This document shows positions 21,301-33,300 of a stretch of 64,000 nucleotides of DNA, one piece after another. Where the stretch lies: assembly GCA_946894095.1 (NCBI GenBank), contig OX335641.1, forward strand, positions 13,038,501-13,102,500, in the 5' to 3' direction. The position numbers and the translations under genes were made by a program. Each line of letters starts with the position of its first letter. Positions within the stretch are counted from its first letter, which is position 1. The DNA comes from Incurvaria masculella. Lineage: Eukaryota > Arthropoda > Insecta > Lepidoptera > Incurvariidae. The notes under the pieces are model-generated. The model saw only the letters and a list, made by a program, of their open reading frames with translations, did not search any database and was not told the origin of the DNA.

Positions 21301-24300
21301 TGGATTTCCAGACACTAGTAAAATATCTCATAAAAGTATTTTTATTCTATTAGAGTAAAATCATAGTAACAAAAATAATAATCAAGAGAACTCCTAACAC
21401 CAAGAATGATATCTTTGTTAAAATAGTCTAAAGTGGCCAGAGATAATTAAGTGTGTATTATTATTTTATCTAAGCAAGGCTGGTGCTATGTTGTGTAAGT
21501 TGAGCATTATCATTGTGGTGATGGGACATTAGTTGGTGGAAGGTGAAGTTCTCAAAGTTTGCATGGAACTAGTAAAAATACTATTTGCAATGACATATTG
21601 CCAGTGACAAAAAATGTTACCTGCAATAACAGTTTCTCTGGCTTGCAAATTTAGCAGGCATCCAACTCTTAGGTTATTTGTTATCTGATCTGAATTTATT
21701 ATAAAATAAATAATAAATACATTATTGGTAAACTATAGTGGGGCCCGTAAGTAACAGAAAACTATGCGACCCATACTAATCTAATTTTATAAATGTAGTA
21801 TTTCTCACCCATCTTAAATAATACCTATGGGAACAGAAACCTTTGATGCGATGAATGAATGCCTCCTAAATTTCTATCGCAACACTTTGAGGATTGCTGT
21901 TGTATTTGCCATATGGTGTAACTCATCACGAGTTTTTTCTAAGGCTGACGAAGAAAAAGTTGAGCAATGTGGTAGCGATTTCCTAAAATCCCCTAGAGGC
22001 ATTGCCACATTTCCCGAAAATTTCTTCAACAGTGTGTAAAAACAACTCGTGATAGGCCAAACGAGAATGTATTAACGTGTTTGTTTCTGTTGTCCGTGGC
22101 GCGAGCAGCACGTTGACCTGGTGTCGGACATTTACTTCCCAGTCCCTCCCGCACCCTCATCGCCGTCCCTCCCCCTCCCCGCGCCCCTCGCCCCGCACCT
22201 CGACGCTAACAAAAACCATCTCGCACCCTACTACTACTCGGAGACGCTCCATCAATGCGACTCACACTGTGGCCTCGCCAACCGCTCGACGCCGGTCGGA
22301 TTTCGAGCGCTCTCCAATCGCTTTTCGTCGCCGGTCGGTTCTCGAGGGCGGTCGGCCGGGCCCTCCCCGGACGCTCACTTCCGCCCGGCCTCCGCATTCT
22401 TCACTAGGGACGAGCGCTCGCCCCTCGCCCGACCGCGGGCGGTGCCGGACCTCGCTAAGGAGTCGCAGAGGGTCCGGACCCTGGGGCAGCCCTGTACGCT
22501 ACCCGGCTGCCCGTGCGGGTCGCGCGGAGCTCCCGGCTGGTTCAGGGAGGTGCGCTCGCTGCCTCGCGACACGGAGCGTCTGCTCAACCGCACCCGCCAT
22601 CTGTCGCTGCCGACCCTGGTGGCCGCGGAAGACGCGAAGGGCGCGGCGGAAAGGGACCCCCCCGCCCCCGCGCCTCGAGTCACCGAACAGTATCTCGGAT
22701 ACGTCTAACGCACCATTTAAACTCGCGAATGTTGAGATGTCGGGCAATTGTCTTGTTTTAGTGTAACTTCAGCAAGAGGTGGCTACGACATTCAGCACTC
22801 CCGTGCATAACCGCCTGACCCGCATGCTAGCATGTAACTTTCATTGTGTTCAATTTGGCTCAATTAATCTAGTTTAGTAAGTAAGTGTTGCATGCATACT
22901 ATTTAATCGCCTATTTACTTGTTTTTTATTATTATTAAGTGTTTAGAAAAGAGCATGATTGATCAATGCCCTATTTGCTTTTACATATTATGTTATTTGA
23001 GTTATCACTGCCATATCATTTAAAGTTTTAAAATCGTTCATGTTTATTGTAAATAAAGGCATTACATCAATAAGAAGCCATTATACCGAAAGGCCCACTG
23101 ACAGCATAGTATCGCAAGCATTTGTAAACTTCTCCCGAGTGATTTCTTTCACACGTGTGACAATTTGCTTAGCCAGTTTATCAATTTCATTGCAATCCTA
23201 GAACATACTTGTGTCAATGACAGAAACATATTAGTATTTATGATAATGCTAACAAACATTTTGCATTACTTTCAAATGTAAATACTCAACTTTTACACAC
23301 ATCTACTTTGATAGTTCAAAATACAGGAAATTGTTGCAAGAGAACTTGAACATTTAAATATGGACTGCCATTATACTGTTTAAAATTACAACAACACCTT
23401 AACATGTCTAATATTTCATTGAATATATTTAGCCAATGCATAGTAAGCGAATTAACTGCTTATATTGTTTAACACCAAGAGAGACGATTAAATCAAAAAA
23501 TGACTGCATGGAAGCAAAAGTCACAAAAGTTTCTTCATATAAAATAAAAAGGTACATTATTAAAATATTACAAGGCATGATTACAAATGATATCTAGACC
23601 ATAAAAGAAAGTGAAATCTTAGTTCCAAGAATTTTTTTATTTTTATTTCTTACCTCCCAAAGCAAATGTGTGTAGAAACGGTTTCTTATGAAATTGTTTT
23701 AAATCAAGACACTTTAATATTTTCTATGGAACACAAATGTTCATGCACAAGTTTGTTTCTGTGTAAATTAAGCTTGAAAGTCACCTAACTTCACCTATAG
23801 CGGCTACAGCTAATATCGTTTTGTTGTTTGCAATCATGATTTCATTTGTTTTGTCTGTTGCCCCCATCCCACTACCCCTGCCTCCGAAACGACACCTACG
23901 CTGTGCAACAATATCCGACCTGAACCCGGGCAGCGATCTGAGCCGCTGTCGGATGACTTCCTGTTCCCGCTGAGCCCGCACACCTCGCAGCGTCTCTCGT
24001 ACGCGTCCAGTCCCGAGTCAGAGCTCGACGTGTCTCCGTCGCCGCCGCCGCCCGCCGCGCGCCTCGTCAAATCCTCCTCCGAGCCGAGCGTGGCCACCGC
24101 GCAGGACATCAACGAGCGGGACCTGGCCCCAGCGCCGCCCTACACGGTACTATGCCTCCCTCACCTATCGCCCTCCCTCCTCGATCTAGTGGTTCTCGCG
24201 CGCATCCAGCCCCGAGTCAGAGCGTGACGTGTCTCCGTCGCCGCCGCCGCCCGCCACCCCAGCAGACGACGATGTAATATGTTGTAACTATGACATGTAA

Positions 24301-27300
24301 CCAGCTCAACCTTGTTTTGTTCCTCCTCCAAAATATTTCTTTTATTCATGTGCCATCGCTTGCAGCTACGGGTGTAGGTAGTTAAATATTCTGCCTTGAA
24401 TCATTGACATGCTTACTTTTTAAGAACAATAATCGAAAAACAATATGTGTTTCCCATTAAAAAGCTATAATTTTTCATGACTGTTAACTGTGTGAAGAAA
24501 TTCAATGATATCTAGCAAAAATTTACTTTCAGCATGCTGGTAAAAGCTGTACTGAAAACCATAAAAACCCTGTTAGATTTCTACACAAATTTTGGTATGG
24601 ACGGAAAAGTGATGCCTTTAAACATTAATTAACTTTTAACACTGTTTTACACTTCAGCCTATATGGATTATGAATTTTACTACGATTAATGGTAAGGGCT
24701 CGGGCAATGGGCGAGCTACGCCTTCGTTCAGTCCCAAGGCCTTTGTGTACTCTTAAAGCCACTGTCTGTGTCCATTTTTATGAAATCTGGCGTCGTTAAT
24801 TTCAGTGTGGGGGCTACGGCGACAGTAAGTATGGATTCTCGGCATCGGGCAACGGTCAGCAGAACGGGCACAGCGGGCCGGGTCCGGGAGCGCCCCTAGG
24901 GGACCCCGGCGGCGGAGTGGCGGCGGGGGCGCAATACCCGCGCGGTCCCCATGCTCACTCTCCGCCACAATCACCGCTCTATGGCACCGGTTTGTGGACC
25001 CAGACTGCGTCTTTACTTCTAATGTTTTGGTTTCTAGTTTTCTTGAATTTGCCTTCCCTTTTTTTCAAGACGTTAAGCCAAAAATTTTTTTCAAGTGTCA
25101 TTAGGAAACATTCCCATACCACGTGACCGGTTTGGGGGGAGGGAGAGGTTGTAATGCCATGCGGGGTCACAAGGCGGGAGGAGTGGTATTTATCTTGTCA
25201 CATAGTGTTTCAATGTATTGTTGATATTGAAAACAAGGCAAAAAAACATAGCGGCTGTCTAAGGCACAAACACGAAATAACAAATAACAGTGGACGGGTG
25301 TGCTGGCAGTAGTCAGTCAGGTAGGCTAAAGGACGGTCGCCTGTCCTGCGGGTGGGGCAGTCACTCAGTTTACAATAGCAGTTTTACCATAAGTTTTGCA
25401 ATACCCCATGATAACACGGTCACACAGGGGGAGGGTCCAAAAGTGGCCTGAAATCTATCATGTGGTAAGGAAACGTTCCCTTATCTGGCTCCGCTTTGAA
25501 TTTTTCTTAGATAATAAAAAGGAATCTATGTTTTAACCCATGACTAGACTTTACTATCCTAGGCTGAGATAAATAGTCGTAACAGAAACTAAGACTAACG
25601 AGAAGTAGTACTTTGTGACGTCACTTTGCATTACTTTGAGATTTCGTCAAAACAAAATGTTTCAAAGTGACGTCACAAAGTAGTACTTATCGTTAGTCTA
25701 GTTTCTGTTACGACTATTTATCTCAGCCCTAGACTCCTTACTAGTAATATAATAATATCATCATAATAATAACCTTTTACTTCTCCTATTTCTTTTACAG
25801 TCTAGCTATTTAATCTATATATAGGATAAATAGAAATTTATTTTTATTTATATTGGAGATGACCGCTTCTGGACAAAGGCCTCCCCCAAAGAGGTCAAAT
25901 TTTTCTTATTATGTGTTAGTAGCCACCATAGGTGTTGATATTTGTCCAGTACATTTCCTTTGTTTGTACCTAGCCTAAATACGACAAACAAATCATAGCT
26001 GCTTCGAGGTTCATCATTTAATGCAATGGTGCCAACTTTAACACTACTTGGAATAATAAAAGTGACCTTGTATGGGTTCCAATCCATTGTCAAAGAAAAT
26101 GAACAAGAGGCAATAATTTGTGTTTGAATCATGTTCAAATCTAATTAAGATCAGATTATGCAGGTACAACAACTTTTAAGAACAATTGTTTAAATTATTG
26201 AATTTAATCTGCTTCCCATATGTCGATGCTTGCCTTGCATAGCAGTAAGTACTTGATTTCTTTTAAATACATTATTTAGTATAAATACCAGAGATACAAA
26301 TTTACTAAATAGTCAATATAGCAAGTTAATAAGAACTGGACTTAGACGCATCAATATAAGCTGCCTGTCTCAATTGCACCAACATCATTAAATGACATTT
26401 AAAACAATACAAGTTTAAAGTAGTACATGCATGCCATTTTTCCCTCACCATAATTATTTCTGATGTCGAGAAAGGAGATTAAGGTGGGCCTTCCCGATCA
26501 ACTACCCATATAAACGTGGAATGAAGATCACGCTCATATTTCTTGTCAAAGATCCCAAATTTTGATCAAAATAGCTTTATTTGATCGAACTAGATGTCTA
26601 ATGACCATTGGCATTGTAAAATTGTGTTTGGTTTCTAAGTTATAAGGTCCGAAAGTTCGAATTTTTCCGCGCGTTCTATACAATAACTTTGGAGGTGGAT
26701 TACGCAATGATAAAGTAAGAACATCTTAAAAAGATTAGTCATCAGACATAGCTTATTTAATCAAGATTTATAATCTATTTGGTTTTTCTTAGATACACAT
26801 AAATACTTGACTACAGCGGTCGTGGTTTACTTTTAGCTATAAGTAGTTTTGTAATTCAAATTTACAAGGTACCTAGTGATGTTATTTGTGAGAGTTCAGT
26901 GAATTAGTTTAAAAATAGACGCAACAAGTATATGTAAGATGAAATTAACCTCAGGTGTTGTGATGTATCAACTGAAGTGTTATCAGCGAAAGCTGCTAGT
27001 CTATCCATGAATGAAAAATCCCTTAGACGCCTTTTACTACATGCAAGGAATGAAATGAAGTGGGACCACTAGTGTTTTTTTTGAGTGCCGGAACCAACAC
27101 AGCATGAACTGTCAGCAGTCCTTCGTGTCGACAATGCTTTGGATTCGATTCGGCTTGGTTAAAAGTATGGTTCGTGATGGCTGTGATGCGTGCGCAGTGC
27201 CCGAGCTGCCTCCGCGGACGACGGGTGGAGGCGGGAGTGGAGGCGGCGGAGGAGGCGGAGGGGGTGGAGTGACGCGGCCCGCGGGAGGGGTGCTGCTGCC

Positions 27301-30300
27301 GGGCCCCGCGCCAGGCCGTCACCAGCTGCGACACAACCCTAGTGTGAGTGTTATTATTTATTGTACACTGGCAGCATCACTACATAGTATAAAACAAAGT
27401 CGCTTTCTCTGTCCCTATATCCCCATGTTCGCTTAAGGTGGCCCAACCCGCTCATCTCCCCATACAAAAGGGGAAAGAAGATCACGCCCATATTTCTTGT
27501 CAGAGATCCAAAATTTTGCTCAAAATAGCTTTATTTGATCGAACTAGATGTCTGATGACCATTGGCATTGTAAAATTGTGTTTTGTTTATAAGTTATAAG
27601 GTCCGAAAGTTCGAATTTTTCGCGCGTTTTATACGATACATTTGGAGGTGGATCACGCAATGATAAAGTAAGAACATCGTAAAAAGATTAGTCATCAGAC
27701 ATAGCTTATTTAATCAAGATTTATGATCTATTTGGTTTTTGTTAGATTTTTGACTACAGCAGTCGTGGTTTACTTTTAGCTATAAGTCGTTTTGAAATTA
27801 AAATTTTCGTAAATCTTACCAAATCATACACTATGCACATTGTATTTTTTGTGGACATGTTGCATCTTCCTCATCACGGAGCCTGTCTTATTCTTTGAAA
27901 CAGAGAAGGTCCCAGAGCGCAACAGCACGGTTTTGTACTGTGCCCGCGGATGAGTTAGGCCCGCCGGGTTGGGCCGCCTTAAATCTTTAAAACTACGCAA
28001 CGGATTTTGATGCGGTTTTTTTTAATAGATAGAGTGATTAAAGAGGAAGGTTTATATGTATAATAACATCCATTAAATAGTGGAGAAATACTGTAATTTT
28101 TGAGGTTTCCAATGTGATGTCATAAAAAAAGACGTGTGGCACTCGGGGACTGCCGCGGTAAAGCTATTGCATAGCATTTTGTATCAAGTTATGCCGGCCC
28201 GCCCCCGCCGCCGCTCCCGCCGCCGCCCCCGGCCCCGCTCCCCCTGGTGTGAAGTAGCGCTACCGGCATCGCCCGTCGGAGTGGGGAGCGTGAGGTTTTT
28301 TTTCGTTACGGAATTTCTGGATTCGGTCCCCGCGCTCAAGGCCCTCGATAGAAGCTATGCAATAGCTTAAAAAATCATTTTTCCGCTTACATTGCAAACG
28401 CAGGCTGAACCCTACGAGATTTGTCAAAATAACGTACTAAGTATTGTACACATTGAAAAGGTCTACAGAAAACTCCGCGATGGTATATGTCTATCTCTTA
28501 TGGATATCCCACAATAACATTTTTTTGTCATTTACTTTTTACGACAAATAATGGCTAATTTTCGAAGTGATTTTAACCAATACAGCATTAATCCTTATCC
28601 AATTAAATACCTTAAATAAATTGTTGATTTAATATGGATCTATATGGCCAGTTACAGCATATGATTTAAATGAATATTTTCGAAGATATTACATATTTAA
28701 AAATTGCAATGACCATTAATAAATCGCAGGGTCAAACCTTCAACGTTGCAGGTTTAGATTTGAGCGTTGACTGTTTTTCACATGGCCAACTGTATGTCGC
28801 TATTTCAAGAGTAACCTCTAGAGAAAACATGTTTGTATTGTCTAATGACAATAAAGTTGTGAACGTTGTATATAATGACATTCTGTAATATATTAATTGC
28901 TGTAAAAATAAAATAAATAGGTAAAAATTTAAAAAGTAAATAAGTAAAAATGTAGTGTATGAATTTAGATATTCCAAAGATAGCAGGAAATACTCATGGT
29001 ATAAGGAAAGGGGAATTGTTTTACTCCAAATTTAACCCGTGCGGGCCACGGGCAGTAATGAATAAATCAAAACTAATGGATCGATGTTAATCATTTTTTC
29101 AGTAAGTGACATACTCTATATATTTTATACCCGTGCGAAGCCGGAGCGGGTCGCTAGTAGATTTATAATTAGTTGCTGGCGTAATTAGATGGCGCACCTC
29201 CATAGCATTGATTTTATGGGTTGTCATAAAATGTCTGTATCGATTCAAAATCGATTCGGGACTATGAAGGACCTTCCCTTTATGGACGGACAAGCAATTA
29301 AAAATTGTTCCCCCTATCCGCTCTGATTACTGGTTAATGTAAAGTGTGTATATGTTACCCTACATTTTGTAAATACAGTGTCATTATAATTTCACTAGTG
29401 AAATTGAAATTTTACTGAAATATCGCCTTCATTTCTTCCAGTACTGTTGTTGTTGTTGTTGTGCTTCGGGCTTGTTTACGCACTTAGACGGCAATGCATC
29501 CATTGTACGTTTCAAGAAGCTCTACCAGCTGTCACGTCAGCCAGCCAAGCTCTTCCACGAAGCGCAGCAGCCTTTTTGGACTCTTCCACACTTCCGGGGC
29601 AGTTCCTGTGGTTTCAAGGAACTGAAGTCGTACTAACCATTAGTTAGAACATTCCCTTGTAATATTTGTAGTTAAAGGAGGAGTTGAATAAGGTTAAATC
29701 CGATTACAAAAAAAATAACCTATGTTATTTAAATAGCTTAATATAAGCTGCAGAGCATTTTTGAAAAGATGTATGTATGCAAAGGAAGTGAAAGAAGTAG
29801 ATTGTAAAAAAACGATGCTCTGTAATCTCTCCGGGGAACCGGCGTCATTGTATTTATGGTTAAGGCGGCCCAACCCGGCGGGCCTAACTCATTCGCGGGC
29901 ACGGTACAAAACCGTGCTGTTGCGCTCTGGGACCTTCTCTGTTTCAAAGAATAAGACAGGCTCCGTGATGAGGAAGATGCAACATGTCCACATAAAAGAC
30001 AATGTGCATAGTGTATGATTTGGTAAGATTTACGAAAAATTTAATTTCAAAACGACTTATAGCTAAAAGTAAACCACGACCGCTGTAGTAAAAAATCTAA
30101 CAAAAACCAAATAGATTATAAATCTTGATTAAATAAGCTATGTCTGATGACTAATTATTTTACGATGTTCTTACTTTATCATTGCGTAATCCACCTCCAA
30201 AGTTATCATATAAAACGCGCGAAAAATTCGAACTTTCGGACCTTATAACTTAGAAACTAAACTCAATTTCACAATGCCAATGGTCATCAGACATCTAGTT

Positions 30301-33300
30301 CGATCAAATAAAGCTATTTTGAGCAAAATTTTGGATCTCTGACAAGAAATATGGGCGTGATCTTCTTTCCCCTTTTGTATGGGGAGATGAGCGGGTTGGG
30401 CCACCTTAAGGTTATATTTCATATCGATGTTTTAAAGTGACCATTTCATTATGATTGGTAATAATCCGGGATTTGTAACATCACTGGGGAAAAACGTGGT
30501 GATATTATATACGCTTAGTCACGCACACTCAACAGATCTGGGGGTCCATTCAGAGCAAGAGTGAGTTCGAATTCGTCACTAAATATCCACTCACTTTTTT
30601 AAATAGTAATGTTTCCACACTTCTTGAACATCATTACAGTTAGATAAAAATCTGGTCCGTCCCGTAAATACGTCAAAAGTATAAATAACGGTTCCGTTAT
30701 TTAAATAATAATATATTTCCCAGCTATTTTTAGGTTAACTCACTCCCGAACTCGAACTCACTCTTACCGGAATGGCCCCCCTGGTTATAGTCTGAAGACT
30801 GATCGCGGGTGGAAGCACCGGAAAATACATATATTAATGTACAAGGTCACTGGTTGTCTGCAGACGAGCCGGCCCAGCGCGCAGGAGCGGCTGTTCGGCG
30901 CGACGGGGGGGCGCGAGGGCGGCGGGGAGGAGGCGCCCTACTCCGCGCGTCCCGCCAGCATGCTGCTGCCTCCCGCCGCCGCGCCCCTCCCGCCCGCCGC
31001 CGCCGCGCCGCCGCACGGCTCGCTCGACAGACATCCGCACCATCACGCGGTACGCACCACCACGTTCTTACACTAATACTACAAATAGATGGCACCTTTA
31101 TGATATAAATATCGTGAAGGTAAATAATAACATGACATTACTGGTTTTTAAGGGCAACACCACCATGTGCTCATCTATTCTCTTTCTACCTGTCTATAAC
31201 AGTACCGTTACAGACTGACAACTGGACCTAGAGATTGGAAATTTAGAGGAAATATTCCTTGACTACACTAGAGGAGGGATTTTCATCAATGTCATTCCTA
31301 AAACTGGGTCGAATGCGATAATGTTTTTGTTAGAAATAAAAATTAACATGTTTTGCTAACAAATGGTCATGGGTTGAATTTTCGTCGAGCAATAACATTA
31401 AACAATTGTTAGCCTGATTTATCCTTATAGCCTGATATTAACAGATTTATATCAAAAAGATTGCCATCCAAGTTACATAAAAAAAACTATGGTTGAATTC
31501 TTTATTATAATATTTGAATCATTCTTTTTTTTATTGTCATTAAATATTCAATTACAACTTAGTCCCCATATATTTCGTCATAGTCATGTGGCAAAAACCT
31601 ATGGTGCGATGAATATACACCTCGTTAATTTGAGTTCCCACCTTTCTGTCCAGAGTCCATACGAGGCGCCCCCGACGTACGAGTACAGCGCGGGGGCCGC
31701 GGACGGCTCCAACCCCCGCCTCGGGCCCAACGCTCCAGATGACCTCAAGGTCGCACCACCTGGGTAACTGTCACACAGTACCTTGTTAGTTAATCATTGG
31801 ACGGGTGTCGCACACGCTGATATTTCAACTGATATCTGGTCTTAAGAATGGCCCTTAAGCAATGCTCCCCGTACAAACATAGTTTACTAATCATTTGGAA
31901 ACCGCTATTCCAATTAAATTGATATTTAATATCTCATTTTTTTTTATTTTTTTATGTAAAGCGCGGCATATGGCGTACGCTAGGACCTCTTAAGGTGTCC
32001 GACGACGCCCATGAGCTTTCGAACTTTCGGGGCTGCGAAAACCATGCCGGCCGGCCAGGTGCTTCTTCACACCATGTTTGAAGGAACCCAGGTGGTACTT
32101 AAGGGGAAATAACACGGCAGGGAGTACGTTCCATAGTTTACCGACCCTATAGATAAAGGACCTAGAGGATCGGTTGGTTCTAATTTTTGGAATGTCGACA
32201 GTGTACGGGTGCATTTCCTGCCTGTTGCGTGTTGTGCGATGGTAGAAAGGGGACGGAGGGACAGCGTTATGCAGCTCCGATGAACATTCTCCATGGTAAA
32301 GACGGTAGAACACAGAGAGAGACCCAACATCCCTTCGGAGTTGGAGGGTCTCTAGATTCAAAGACACCTCGGGATCGTCGACGAGACGCACGGCCCGACG
32401 CTGTATCGAGTCCAGGGAGCCAAGCAGGTGCTGAGCTGAGCCGTCCCACAAATGCGAGCAGTACTCCACGCAAGACCTTATCTGCGCCTTATAAAGGAGC
32501 AGTTTTTGGTCAGGCGTGAAATACTGTCGTACCCTGTATACTAGCCGTACCCGTAATATCAGGTAACAAATATCTGTGTCTGCACGCTTTTCTTTTTTTG
32601 AAAAATCCGAACCGAATGAAATGAAAGAAAAAAGAACATTTTCATACGAATTTTGTTTTCTCTGTGGTTTGACCCACACAGATATTTGTAGCCTAATATT
32701 AGATACCAAATATGAAGTAAGTTGGAACAGTGGTTTTCAAATTATTTGTAAACTACGTTTGTATGGGAGGCAAAATTTTCTGATGCTTACGGGCCGACCT
32801 TAAGAAACTCACCATCTGTTGGGGAGTAATTGTTGTTGTCCTTAAAGTGAATATACTTGCACCAAAATCTCAAGTTTGCACTTACTAAATGAACTACAGG
32901 TATGGGTCGTACAATCTGACTTATCAACTAATATCATGGTACACCCTTCCACATTTTTCCCCAATCAAGCAGTGGATATCATATGATCCACCAGTAAAAG
33001 ATAAATTCTGCATAATCACTACATTAACCGCTACATTTATAGACCAAAAAACCCCTGATCGATGATTTTCATGAAAATAACGATTTTGTAAGAACCCTCA
33101 AAAATCAACTAGAATTTTAGAATCAGTCATGCCTGGTTCTTCAGGTGGTTTAAATAAAGTTTATTCAGGCGAATTATGGAGGATGGTTGGTACACTTGGT
33201 AATTTTTTTTATATATCTAGTTAAGATTTTATCCGATAAGCAGTTAGTTATAGCCGCTGTGGAAAATTGGGACATTATATTTAAAGCAATATAAACGTTT

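Larger units (their letters stand above)
24990..27197. other. pyd intron, 2.2 kb, with repeats
   Basis: Holds a palindromic MITE (25559-25732), a fragment with GACAAAGGCCTCCCCCAA near 25850-25900 that resembles lepidopteran RTE-type LINE 3' ends, and a truncated TTAA MITE (26479-26860). Confidence 0.55.

Noticed and set aside
22077..22766. Longer 229-residue frame overlapping the pyd short-isoform exon
   Set aside because: A shadow frame of the GC-rich exon; the 195-residue frame matches the splice phase and continues the GUK domain.
28134..28370. Arginine-rich 78-residue frame ([14 protein letters not shown])
   Set aside because: Lies within the GC-rich internal part of a Helitron remnant and has no splice link to pyd.
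32187..32519. Plus-strand frame of 110 residues
   Set aside because: It is the opposite strand of the LINE reverse transcriptase fragment.
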